Assembly: GCF_000252165.1 (NCBI RefSeq) | Contig: NZ_BAET01000007.1 | Location: 310,001 to 374,000, forward strand | Direction of reading: 5' to 3' | DNA from: Glaciecola punicea ACAM 611 | GTDB lineage: Bacteria > Pseudomonadota > Gammaproteobacteria > Enterobacterales > Alteromonadaceae | Length of the DNA stretch: 64,000 nt | Part shown: positions 37,556 through 46,405 of the stretch, piece after piece | Layout of the letters: each line of letters opens with the position of its first letter | How positions within the stretch are numbered: the first letter of the stretch is position 1 | Position numbers and translations under genes: made by a program | The notes under the pieces: generated by a model | What the model was told of the DNA's origin: nothing | Database searches by the model: none | What the model saw: the letters and a program-made list of their open reading frames with translations, nothing else

Positions 37556-37864
37556 GTGTATTACCAAGAAACAAATACAGCTGCATCCAATGGACTAGTT
37601 TACTTTACATTACGGGATAGATTTGAAAATAAACTAGAAAGTCCATTGATTAAAAATATTTCAGCGCATATAGGGTTAGGCGTTGAATATTTAAGAGAAA
37701 TATCTATCTGGACAAACACCGGGAATGTCCAACATAGAAATGAACTTAAAATAATGTCTATCTCCTTAAGTGTCGATGAAGGTTTGTTGGTGCTAACATT
37801 AGTTAAAAAAAGTGAAATTGACAAACTTGAAGAAAGTAAATCAGACAAAATGAGAAAGGTTTAG
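37556..37864 (+). CDS. Hypothetical protein, possibly truncated
   Basis: A 102-codon open frame opening with GTG and encoding a protein with no recognised family. The middle (HIGLGVEYLREISIW, NELKIMSISLSVDEGLLVL) looks like alternating strands and the last 20 residues are highly charged. No good ribosome-binding site is seen, and an upstream frame ending at 37606 could be its original 5' part after a frameshift. A terminator-like hairpin lies about 130 bp downstream. Confidence 0.35.
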   Translation: MYYQETNTAASNGLVYFTLRDRFENKLESPLIKNISAHIGLGVEYLREISIWTNTGNVQHRNELKIMSISLSVDEGLLVLTLVKKSEIDKLEESKSDKMRKV

Positions 37865-37995
37865 GCCTAAAGAGTTTGGCAAAACATAAGCGAATAGTTA
37901 TACATTCGACTGGTCAAATATTGAGCCTTAGACAAAGTAGTATCGACCAGTAAAAATGGAATAAACCATCTTCATAATTTCACCTTTTCTAATGA

Positions 37996-38022
37996 CCGCA
38001 ATATATCGATTGCGGCCTTTTT
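37996..38022 (+). terminator. Terminator-like hairpin
   Basis: Stem CCGCAAT / ATTGCGG with a short AT loop followed by CCTTTTT. It would serve the hypothetical open frame ending at 37864 or a vanished gene. It lies just before the mgtE remnant. Confidence 0.6.
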
Positions 38023-38060
38023 AGCCGGAGCAAGAGTGACAATTTAGTGGCAAAAGCAGT

Positions 38061-38255
38061 TTGCTTGATGTCGTTATAGGCATTGCAATACTCCTTAATA
38101 TTATTGCAGTTGCGGTTACAGGTGTAATATTGCCGGTAGTGCTGTCCAAGTTGAAAAATGACCCAGCCCTGTCGGGCCCAGTCATTTTAACTACCGTTAC
38201 TGACATTGTGGGATTTGTCGCATTTTTAGGCCTAGGCAGTACTTTTCTACTGTAA
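38061..38255 (+). pseudogene. mgtE: 3' remnant of a magnesium transporter gene (mgtE)
   Basis: 64 codons encode VVIGIAILLNIIAVAVTGVI, then KLKNDPALSGPVILTTVTDIVGFVAFLGLGS, ending FLL. This matches the last two membrane helices of MgtE, including the DPA and TTVTDxxGF signatures. The N-terminal cytoplasmic domains and first helices are absent and no start codon with a ribosome-binding site exists. Confidence 0.8.
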
Positions 38256-38287
38256 GATGTGGATGACAATACCCTAATGGCATGAGC

Positions 38288-39820
38288 TTACCCCGCCACA
38301 TATGTTCCATGAAAACCTAGAGGCAAGGTGCGTTCCATACTAGCTTGTGCGATGGGTCCGGCCTGCAAATTATTCGCTTCAAACACATTAACACCCGACT
38401 TTTTGTGTGAGCCTACATCTAAAAACGTTTGTAAAATATACCCAGCATGGGTTTCACTTGCGCCTGCTATCTGCTGCGCCGTTACCAAAATAGGCTCTTC
38501 GACCATAACCCCTTTTGGATAGCGATAACTGTCTACTTCACCATCATATGGGGTAAACGCCATCAGCGTATCGGCATGCTCAAGCGCTTGTTGACTGTGG
38601 CTAACGCCATAAATCGTACTATTTTGCATTACTGCTCGATCATCAAAGCCAGGAAACTCAAGTGTAGTTTGGCTTTTCACTAACTTTGCTTGGCCAGTGC
38701 GCATATTAGCTACTACGGTTGCAGCAAATGCCCGATCAGCGTTAATCTGATTACCAGAGCGCATCAGCTCGCTCATGCCTTGTTGCATCAAATTGGCATT
38801 GTCATACCAACACATGTTGACCTGCAAATTTCCGTTTTCTTCAGTAGCATGTCCAAAATGAAAGACAAACCCGGCCGGCAATTCAAACCACTGCTGTTGA
38901 CTCAAGTCATCTTTGTTGACCACTAATAGCCTCGCTCCTAGCTGTGGCTGCCACTGAAATTTATCAACAAACGTTTTTCCTTTACCATTAGTGAAGGTAT
39001 AAGGCGGCACAACAAATACAAGTGATTTTTCAGTTTGTGCAAAATCATGCATGAAACCTCTAAAAGGTAAGTCAATCACTTGGGATTTTTGCAGCCCTTT
39101 TTTAGGTTCAATATAGTAAACAATTACTTTACCGCTCTTACCCGCATAGGGCGCAAAGCCGCAATTCCACATATTGCCATTTTGATCTATTAATGGATGA
39201 GCAGAAAAAGGCATATTAGCTAATTCGTCATGCCATGTTTTTATGCCTTTCGTTTGTAAGTTTTCGGCGTCTAGACGATATGCTGAGCCTCCTTCCCACA
39301 GCGCAAGAAGTTCACTATCCCACATTTGCAATGCGGTATTGGCAGTATTAATAGTGTCGTTATTGCGCCCTGGTAGCGCATTTTCAATGACAGTTCCGGT
39401 GCCGTTGTATAGGAACCTTTGTGCTTTTTCTTCTTGTTTATATTTAAATGTATGTACGTATTGACCCGAGTGCGTAATACCGCCATCTTGTATCGAAAAT
39501 TTTTGTACCATACCATCACCATCAAACCAATGCTGATAACGTACCTTGTCTCTTTGTAGCTTAGCGGGACCGTTACGCAAATAATTTCCGTTAAGCCCAT
39601 GCGGCAATTTACCCTCGACCTTCATTTTTATGGGCGCAAAACTATCTTGTTCAACCGACTTCCAGCCTAGTTTCCAATCGTAGTTTGTTGCAGCGAAACA
39701 TTTGCTAGCGCCCATTAATGTGCTGCTAATGCCCGCAACCGCAACGGTACTTAAACTTTGTTTAATAAAATCACGGCGTGGCAAGCTAGCTTGGTTCTTA
39801 TGGCTGTTAGTAGATATCAT
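38288..39820 (-). CDS. Carotenoid oxygenase family protein with Tat-type signal
   Basis: A 510-residue protein. I start at the ATG at 39820, giving an N-terminus with twin arginines (PRRDFIKQSLSTVAVAGIS) followed by a hydrophobic stretch and CFA-A, a good Tat signal. The body has the seven-bladed-propeller motifs of the RPE65/carotenoid cleavage oxygenase family and the four iron-binding His in FSAHPLID, FMHDFAQ, VFHFGHA and the C-terminal GFHGTYV. It should cleave carotenoid or stilbene-like double bonds with Fe2+ and O2, probably in the periplasm. It lies downstream of a DUF2141 gene on the same strand with a 77-bp gap. Confidence 0.88.
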   Translation of the reverse strand: MISTNSHKNQASLPRRDFIKQSLSTVAVAGISSTLMGASKCFAATNYDWKLGWKSVEQDSFAPIKMKVEGKLPHGLNGNYLRNGPAKLQRDKVRYQHWFDGDGMVQKFSIQDGGITHSGQYVHTFKYKQEEKAQRFLYNGTGTVIENALPGRNNDTINTANTALQMWDSELLALWEGGSAYRLDAENLQTKGIKTWHDELANMPFSAHPLIDQNGNMWNCGFAPYAGKSGKVIVYYIEPKKGLQKSQVIDLPFRGFMHDFAQTEKSLVFVVPPYTFTNGKGKTFVDKFQWQPQLGARLLVVNKDDLSQQQWFELPAGFVFHFGHATEENGNLQVNMCWYDNANLMQQGMSELMRSGNQINADRAFAATVVANMRTGQAKLVKSQTTLEFPGFDDRAVMQNSTIYGVSHSQQALEHADTLMAFTPYDGEVDSYRYPKGVMVEEPILVTAQQIAGASETHAGYILQTFLDVGSHKKSGVNVFEANNLQAGPIAQASMERTLPLGFHGTYVAG

Positions 39821-39897
39821 TTTGATGCTCCAAAGGCATATTTTGTTATAATAGATAGTACTTAAATTTTGAAGGTCGTTTAAACTGCGCAAATTGA

Positions 39898-40329
39898 CTA
39901 GCGCACAATAATTTCTATTGCTGATATGCCATCAACCGCAAACGCGGCATCAATGAAGTCAGGCTCACCGAATTTACCGACATTGTTGCTAAAGCCATAT
40001 CCTTCTTGTGGTATACCAAACATATTAGTATCCATTTTGCCATTGTTGTTCACATCATGAAAAAGCTTAATAGCATAGGTTCCTTTTTCAAGATCCTTAA
40101 ATGTATAACTCACTTTTTGCGCGCTAGCAGGCACGCTTGCATATTGAACAGGACTACCTTCACCTTTGTAATTAGCCTTCGAGTTGTATAAGGCAACCAT
40201 TAAGTTACCCTCATTTTTTTCGATATGTTTAAACGTCACATTGAGTTGACTCGTTTTAGCGCTAACGCATAACGCAGTACTCAATAGTGTTACTGTAAGT
40301 AAAGTATTTAGAAGTTTCATTTTATTCAT
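39898..40329 (-). CDS. DUF2141 family exported protein
   Basis: A 143-residue protein with a signal peptide (about residues 1-24, ending VSA-K) and a single beta-sandwich domain: LMVALYNSKANYKG, SYTFKDLEKGTYAIKLFHDVNNNGKMD, GIPQEGYGFSNN. These match DUF2141, a family often found beside carotenoid oxygenase or carotenoid-biosynthesis genes. The Asp/Asn-rich NNNGKMD loop may bind calcium. It is upstream of and probably co-transcribed with the carotenoid oxygenase gene. Confidence 0.88.
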   Translation of the reverse strand: MNKMKLLNTLLTVTLLSTALCVSAKTSQLNVTFKHIEKNEGNLMVALYNSKANYKGEGSPVQYASVPASAQKVSYTFKDLEKGTYAIKLFHDVNNNGKMDTNMFGIPQEGYGFSNNVGKFGEPDFIDAAFAVDGISAIEIIVR

Positions 40330-40446
40330 CCTGTTGGTTTAGTTGACAGGTGTAGAATAAGCAAAAAAGCACTTGTGCGAATGTGCCAAAGGTTGTTTTA
40401 TTTAATGTGACTTTTGGCCTATCAATCTACAAAAGCGAATGCATCT

Positions 40447-40770
40447 TTACCATAACGAATATTCAAGGCATCGGTTAACTGAGCTTTGAGGACCAAAGCC
40501 ATCGTTTTCAATTTCGATTAATCCAATAACACTCGCATCAAGAGCAACTAAGGCTTCTACTATTTTCACCAATCGTTCTTCATACTCTTTAAAGGTATCT
40601 GCGCCGCGATATAGCATTAGCAAAGTGACTCCACTAAGCGCGATAGAGCGACAAATAGCCACCTTCAAAAAACTTAGGATCAAGCCAAATAAAATAATTA
40701 AAAAACAAAAAGGCAAAGGCATTAGCCAAATGCTAATTAACTTTTTGAGGATGAATCCGACTTCTATATT
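40447..40770 (-). pseudogene. Chimeric relic: YdcF-like start joined to ExeM-like nuclease piece
   Basis: The frame starts with ILKKLISIWLMPLPFCFLI and a hydrophobic helix pair, which resembles the N-terminus of YdcF/ElyC (DUF218) membrane proteins. It then switches abruptly to RGADTFKEYEERLVKIVEAL, followed by ASVIGLIEIEND, which matches the middle of ExeM/NucH-type extracellular endonuclease/phosphatase proteins. Neither protein is complete. It appears to be two gene fragments brought together by a deletion. The only usable ATG (40722) is inside the first piece. Confidence 0.65.
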
Positions 40771-40789
40771 TTACCTTTATTAGTTTTTA

Positions 40790-41485
40790 TTATATCGCGG
40801 TATCTGATGTCAGCACCACGGGACTAAAACTACTGTATGCTTGCTTACCCTTATATGTTTTTACCCGCTGGACATTTAGCGTCGGGTACAACGTCGGATT
40901 ATCTAAGACATAATTAATGCTCTCGTGCTGCTGAATATTTGCGTCTAGCCATACCTTTAAGAATTCATCATCTGTAGGTAAAAAACACGGAAAAGCTTTA
41001 TCATGATAAGGCGCCATTTTTGGGTGTGTATCACGGGTAATAACCGCGCAACTGTACTTACCGTTGCTATGTTTTTGATACAGCACCCCTAATATAAACA
41101 CAGCCCCACTAGACATATAATATTGGTGCTTGGTCTTGCCCACTTTTTTTGATTCACCAAGGCCAGTCGCAAGTAAAATAGCCCTTTTACATCGAAGACT
41201 ATGCGACCAGTAAGGACTCAATAAGTTACGCGCATTGAAAGTTGTTCGAGGACCCACTATTAAAAAATCATCTTTAACGCTGCAGTCAAACCACCAGGTA
41301 GCGCTAACTTGCTTTAGAGTACCTTCTTCTTCAATGATGATATCAACCGTCTTATTGGGCTCTTGACCAAACGCAGGATAAAACGATTTATAAGAATCTG
41401 ACAAGAAAGGACGCAACACAGCGCTGGTCATTAAGTATTGATCTTTACTTATTCCGGCGCCATCAATCTCAACAAATCCACACAT
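40790..41485 (-). CDS. SRAP family protein (YedK/HMCES-like)
   Basis: A 231-residue protein starting with Met-Cys, the exposed catalytic Cys2 of SRAP proteins. The other active-site residues can be placed as Asn84 (TTFNARN), Glu111 (ATGLGES) and His161 (MAPYHDK). SRAP proteins covalently trap abasic sites in single-stranded DNA and protect them from cleavage (family knowledge). The usual MCGR is MCGF here. It is the last gene of a minus-strand operon after a LemA protein and an M48 protease, 17 bp from the latter. Confidence 0.88.
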   Translation of the reverse strand: MCGFVEIDGAGISKDQYLMTSAVLRPFLSDSYKSFYPAFGQEPNKTVDIIIEEEGTLKQVSATWWFDCSVKDDFLIVGPRTTFNARNLLSPYWSHSLRCKRAILLATGLGESKKVGKTKHQYYMSSGAVFILGVLYQKHSNGKYSCAVITRDTHPKMAPYHDKAFPCFLPTDDEFLKVWLDANIQQHESINYVLDNPTLYPTLNVQRVKTYKGKQAYSSFSPVVLTSDTAI

Positions 41486-41501
41486 TTATTTTCCTATAAA
41501 A

Positions 41502-43502
41502 TCAAGACCCCTTGATTTCTTTTTTACCTACTGGTCCGGTATCGAGGGGCATTGAACAACCCAAACATTCAGCAACGGCTCGTAGCACTTCATGTTCTTG
41601 TGGCGAGTATTCGTTATCTTGCGTGACTGCAAACACACATAATTGTATTACCTTTTCTTTTACATCAAAAGCCAATACCCTTAAAACACTCACTGCGCCG
41701 GCAAAATCTTCGATTGATACCTGAGCTTGCTCTCTTAACTGTAAATTACGAAGATAAAGTAAGTGTTCAGCTTTATTTAAAATAATAGGATGCTGACTCG
41801 GCTCGCAAAACTCATTGACCAGTACACTTAGCATCGTTTCAATATGCTTTCTAAGCGCGTCAATAGAAAGATATTTGACTTGTCTAGTGTCGGCTGTTTC
41901 AAATTCTGTTTTTAAATATTGCGCAACAATATTGGTAATAGACCATTCAAAAATACTCAAGGTATTATTAAAAAAGACTAAATAGCGCATTTGTTCAAGC
42001 ATGCCTTCATAACGCAGACTGGGTATTTGACGAAGTTGCGGTAACGCGATTTCGAGCAAAGGAAGTCTATATTCTATTGGTAGGTCATATACCAAGTCAC
42101 CAATATCGCGGGTGGTACAATATACTTCAGTTGGCAAGTAAGTTGACAAATATTGCCATTGTTTACCGATAACAGCATCATCTTGCATGCCCTCTTTTTT
42201 GTCATGCGGCTTATCTGTTAGCAATAATGCATACACATATGCTTGCGCGCCAGTAGGTGTGCGTACCGCGGCTATCAAAGATTCAGGTATTGCTTGTAAA
42301 TAGGCTTTAGCAAGATCTAGTTGAGATTGATCAATCTGTCCAATGCCTGCGGTGAAGGCCAAATGGCTTTTCACGCCTTTACTGATATTTTGCTTAGGCA
42401 CTTGCTGCTCGGCTTTGTGACTCCTCGAACTGCCTATAAGCTGACTAATACCAGCAGCGTTCGCGGATATTTGTGCATTATCTAAAACCCGCGTATTTTC
42501 AAATTTACCTGACCAGTTAGGCTGAAGCTGCTTGATACGTTTACCTAAGGGAGGATGTGTAGAAAATAAAGACGTAACCTTGTTAGTTAGTGCGTTTGAA
42601 AAAAACGCATGACTCATACTTTGTGCTTCAGCCGCATCAAGTTTCGAGCCTGGCTTATAACCACCGATCTTTTTAAGCGCATTCGCAATACCTTGGTTAT
42701 CGCGGGTAAATTGCACCGCCGAGGCATCGGCTAAATATTCTCGCTGTCGTGATACAGATGCCTTAATAGCGTTCCCAAAAAATGTACCGCCATAGCCAAT
42801 AACGATTAAGCCTAAGCCTAAAAACACCAGTTTACTGCCATCTTTAGAGCGACCTTTAAACGCCGATGCGCGCATAATGAAATAGCCAAGCAGGCCTATT
42901 AATAAAATTCCGTGCAAAATGCCCATTAAACGCATATTCAAGCGCATATCACCGTGCACAACATGACTAAATTCATGCGCGATTACGCCTTGTAATTCTT
43001 CGCGATTAAAACAATCTAATGCCCCCTGGGTAACCCCAATAACGGCGTCGTCAGTGCTAAACCCGGCAGCAAAAGCGTTAATTGCAGCTTCTTTTTGAAG
43101 CACATATACTTGTGGTACCGGCGTACCTGAAGCAATCGCCATTTCTTCTACTACGTTCAGCAGTATTTTGTATTGCAGATTATCGCTTGAATGCGTCACT
43201 AAGGTGCCCCCAAGAGATTCGGCCACTACTTTACCACCACTCGAAATCGCCACAGTTTTATATACGCTCCCGACTAATATAAAAACAAAAACAAGTGCCC
43301 CAATCACGCCAAAAACTTGCCAATCAAACTGGTTTTTAATGTAATCAACCGTGAACGGCTGGCCTTCAAGGTTCAGATATCCATTTAGACCCATAAAAAG
43401 AAAGTTGGTCAGCACAATTAGTGAAAAAACCGCCAAAGCAAAGAGTAAAATCAACTTTTTGGTTTGGCTACGCGCTTTGGCCTGAGATTGAAAAAAATTC
43501 AT
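41502..43502 (-). CDS. M48 family membrane metalloprotease with long C-terminal domain
   Basis: A 666-residue protein. Two N-terminal membrane helices (about residues 17-38 and 63-83) precede an HtpX/M48 peptidase domain with the zinc motif HEFSH (176-180), two more helices (about 193-240) and the third zinc ligand region YLADASAVQFTR. After about residue 330 comes a 300-residue soluble region without a recognised domain. The family degrades misfolded membrane proteins. The pairing with an upstream LemA gene is widespread, but the long tail is not part of HtpX (about 290 residues). Confidence 0.88.
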   Translation of the reverse strand: MNFFQSQAKARSQTKKLILLFALAVFSLIVLTNFLFMGLNGYLNLEGQPFTVDYIKNQFDWQVFGVIGALVFVFILVGSVYKTVAISSGGKVVAESLGGTLVTHSSDNLQYKILLNVVEEMAIASGTPVPQVYVLQKEAAINAFAAGFSTDDAVIGVTQGALDCFNREELQGVIAHEFSHVVHGDMRLNMRLMGILHGILLIGLLGYFIMRASAFKGRSKDGSKLVFLGLGLIVIGYGGTFFGNAIKASVSRQREYLADASAVQFTRDNQGIANALKKIGGYKPGSKLDAAEAQSMSHAFFSNALTNKVTSLFSTHPPLGKRIKQLQPNWSGKFENTRVLDNAQISANAAGISQLIGSSRSHKAEQQVPKQNISKGVKSHLAFTAGIGQIDQSQLDLAKAYLQAIPESLIAAVRTPTGAQAYVYALLLTDKPHDKKEGMQDDAVIGKQWQYLSTYLPTEVYCTTRDIGDLVYDLPIEYRLPLLEIALPQLRQIPSLRYEGMLEQMRYLVFFNNTLSIFEWSITNIVAQYLKTEFETADTRQVKYLSIDALRKHIETMLSVLVNEFCEPSQHPIILNKAEHLLYLRNLQLREQAQVSIEDFAGAVSVLRVLAFDVKEKVIQLCVFAVTQDNEYSPQEHEVLRAVAECLGCSMPLDTGPVGKKEIKGS

Positions 43503-43561
43503 TAAGTCACCTAGCTACATTGCTTGAAAAACAAAACCTGTAAAGCCTTTAACTAATGGCC

Positions 43562-44158
43562 TTAAAATGACACTTTAGGCGCAGCTTGGATAGCCGCGCT
43601 GTCTTCAAATTCGAGTAAACTGGCATCTTGTGCATGACCGAACATGCCTGCAAAAACAGTCTGCGGAAAGCTTTGTTTGTAGGTGTTGTAGGCTAGTACT
43701 TGGTCATTATAGGCCTGGCGTGCAAAACCTACTTTGTTTTCAGTGGATGTAAGCTCTTCAGACACTTGCATCATATTTTGATTGGCTTTTAAATCAGGAT
43801 AGGCTTCCATAACTACGTTCAACTTACCCATTGCCGAGCCTAATATTGCTTCAGCACCCATTAGCTCTTGCATTGCGCCGGCATCGCCTGGCGCGTTTGC
43901 GGCACTAGAAAGTCCTTTTTGCGCTTGATTACGAGCAGCAATAACGTCTTCAAGCGTTTCTCTTTCATGACTCATATAGGCTTTAGCTGTTTCAACTAAA
44001 TTGGGAATAAGATCATAGCGACGTTTTAGCTGCACTTCAATTTGCGCAAAACCATTTTTGAACTGGTTTTTTAGCGCAACCAGTTTGTTAAAAATAGTAA
44101 TAACATACAGCACTATTAAAACGGCAATTACGATAATAACAATAGTACTAATACTCAT
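43562..44158 (-). CDS. LemA family protein
   Basis: A 198-residue protein with one N-terminal membrane helix (about residues 4-24) followed by a helical domain: KNQFKNGFAQIEVQLKRRYDLIPNLVETAKAY, RNQAQK, and ENKVGFARQAYNDQVLAYN. This is the complete LemA family pattern. It is first in an operon with the M48 protease and SRAP genes. LemA proteins frequently accompany M48 proteases; their biochemical role is unknown. Confidence 0.9.
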   Translation of the reverse strand: MSISTIVIIVIAVLIVLYVITIFNKLVALKNQFKNGFAQIEVQLKRRYDLIPNLVETAKAYMSHERETLEDVIAARNQAQKGLSSAANAPGDAGAMQELMGAEAILGSAMGKLNVVMEAYPDLKANQNMMQVSEELTSTENKVGFARQAYNDQVLAYNTYKQSFPQTVFAGMFGHAQDASLLEFEDSAAIQAAPKVSF

Positions 44159-44756
44159 GTAAGTTTCCTCATATAAAATTTATGTGCACATAATAGATCA
44201 TCGAATTGTAGAATAAACGCTTATTCATCTATGTACAACACGCCAAAATTGCAAAAGTACTCGTTTACCGACGTCAATTAATTACACTAGCTATGTTCAG
44301 CCAACAATTCACTTTTTACACGGCATTCAGCCATGGTGTCTTGGTTCTCATGGTATTGGCTAATCGTAATTGATGCCGCAAAGTAGTTAATAAAAAAGGC
44401 GCAAAGTTGCCTTGCCCCAGCATCTCCTTTGAAAGAACACAACGTAGCCTCAAGCACACGAGAAAAGCCCGAGTCATTTTGCTTATTGGTTACATTGTTC
44501 ATAAACGCATTAATAAATATAAATTAAGAGGATTGCTGTCTGCTTACAGTCTTCCGTACACAAAATGGCATTGTCAACTTTCCGAATTTAGATGATGAGA
44601 ATAAGTTTTCAGAAGCTTATGCTAAATCCTGAGCGCAACTTAACCATAAGAATAAAAGCAGCCAATCAAATCGAGTGCACCAGGCAAACTGATATCGCCG
44701 TGCTTTATATATGCTATTAGAATATTTTCAAGCACATACCAATTCTGCTCTTCGAG
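44159..44756. other. Intergenic stretch upstream of the LemA operon
   Basis: About 600 bp with no secure gene. A minus-strand open frame at 44287-44502 (71 codons, MNNVTNKQNDSGFSRVLEAT...) could be a small gene or a remnant, with no recognised family. Another minus frame ending at 44640 (QNWYVLENILIAYIKHGDI...) has protein-like composition and may be a degraded gene end. The promoter of the LemA operon should lie at 44159-44280. Confidence 0.35.
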
Positions 44757-45095
44757 ATGAAACTTACCGGCGGGCACCTGCTGATACAAATATGTGCGGC
44801 TGGTTTTATTGTGTACGGCATGTTTGCGCTGCACTTGCTACCACAAAGGCCTGGTTTTTTAGTACTATTAGTGTCGGCCCCTCATCTTTTAATGGGCCTT
44901 GCATATGCATTGTCATCGCCTGAAGCGTCGGCGTTTTTGTATCCATTGTGGTCTATAGAACTTATGCTAATCGCCTGTTTATATGCGTATTTAGGCATTA
45001 AAACAAACAATATATTGTTCAAAATGACTTACCTTATGTTAGCAAATGGCGCACTAACACTTACTTTTCGTCACTACCGAAACAAGCTTCTTTAA
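44757..45095 (+). CDS. Hypothetical membrane protein
   Basis: A 112-residue protein with about four hydrophobic segments (GGHLLIQICAAGFIVYGMF, FLVLLVSAPHLLMGLAYAL, LWSIELMLIACLYAYL and a short last one) and a basic C-terminus. No family recognised. No strong ribosome-binding site precedes the ATG. It is followed after 28 bp by another membrane-protein frame, so the two may be an original pair. Confidence 0.5.
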   Translation: MKLTGGHLLIQICAAGFIVYGMFALHLLPQRPGFLVLLVSAPHLLMGLAYALSSPEASAFLYPLWSIELMLIACLYAYLGIKTNNILFKMTYLMLANGALTLTFRHYRNKLL

Positions 45096-45123
45096 AAGTG
45101 AAAGTTATCCAAATCTGTTTGAC

Positions 45124-46402
45124 TTGAATTACTATGAGGCGATTTTACTCAGTATGAATTGGCTAATATTAGACGCGGTATATTTGTGGCGCAAGCAGTA
45201 TACCAATAAGCCAGGTTTGCACTGGGTATACGGCACAATATTAATTACGAGCAGCGCACTACTTCATAGTTACCTTAGTGTGCGCAGTAATCCATTCATC
45301 GTTTATCAAGAAACCGGATCAGGTATATTTTCTGTGTTGTATATTAATGGCTTTATTCGAGGCTTATACCACCTTGCACTTTCTTTTGTTGCATTTGATA
45401 TTGGCCAACAAGAACACTACGTCTATTCAATCGTGTGGTTAGTTATTGCCGCTGGCCTTATTGTGTTCGCGCAGTCCTCTAATAAAACGCTTATTAATAA
45501 AGTAGGAACTAGTTTTCATTGCAATGACTGGGAGCAAAATTTCGACTTAGGTAATAAAACGGTCGCGATTATCGGCAGTTTTGCTAGCGCAGTTCAAATA
45601 ATTTCGGCAATAGTAAACAAGGTTAAAAAGCTTCATTTAGTGCAAAGAATACCTCACTGGATATTGCCTAGGCCGGATTGGACCATTCCTATACTTTTGC
45701 GTAAGCTTTTCGCCTTAGGGCCTATTTACACTCTTATTAGAGGGCTCACTTATTGGCTTTTAGAGTTACGCGTAATCGCTTTTAATTGGCTGTAAGCGTA
45801 TCTTAATATCGAACACTTATTATCCTGCCTTACAACAAGCTAACTGCACACTGCATGATCCCCACGACCATATAGTTGAATTTACTGCAAAGGGTATTCG
45901 CTTTGAAAAGTCAGGTGAAACAAACCTTGATGTTGTCATATTTGCAACAGGGTATAATGCGGTTGACGCGATGATTTCTTATTCTGTAATTGGTAAGAAC
46001 GGACGAAAGTTATCATGCCAATGGCAGGAATACCCGCGGGCTTATTTAAACACCAGTATGCCGAATTTCCCCAATCACTTTGTGGTAACAGGGCCAAATA
46101 CTGGCATTGGACATACCAGCGCAATATTTGTGATAGTATTTCAACTTATCTATATAATGCACTGCATACATGAAATTATTGGTAATAAAGCGCTGGCAAT
46201 AGAACCCAGTGAAATAGCAGAAAGCGAATATACCACTATGATCCATCGTGAAATGTCAAAAACAGTATTGTCTTATGAACAATGCACAAGCTGGTATCAA
46301 AATGCGCAAGGTAAGGTTATTGCCATGTTTCCGGGTTTCACGTTTACGTTTCTTCGTATGTGCAAAGCATTTAAACCACATCATCACATAATTAAAAGGT
46401 AG
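45124..46402 (+). pseudogene. Membrane protein fused to a decayed flavin-containing monooxygenase
   Basis: Codons 1-127 (TTG or ATG start at 45124 or 45154) encode a four-helix membrane protein of unknown family. At about 45505 the same frame continues as the middle of an FMO/Baeyer-Villiger-type enzyme: GTSFHCNDWEQNFDL, KTVAIIGSFASAVQII (second Rossmann motif with its central Gly lost), VQRIPHWILPRPDW. It stops at 45793. Homology resumes in a new frame at 45788 with GCKRILISNTYYPALQ, VVIFATGYNAVD, NFPNHFVVTGPNT, to a normal C-terminus at 46402. The N-terminal FAD-binding part and a central block are missing, so it is not a functional monooxygenase. Confidence 0.8.
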
Positions 46403-46405
46403 CCT

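Noticed and set aside
45971-46402. Stand-alone gene for the FMO C-terminal frame
   Set aside because: The open frame extends upstream to 45788 with FMO homology and no start; it is the end of a broken gene.
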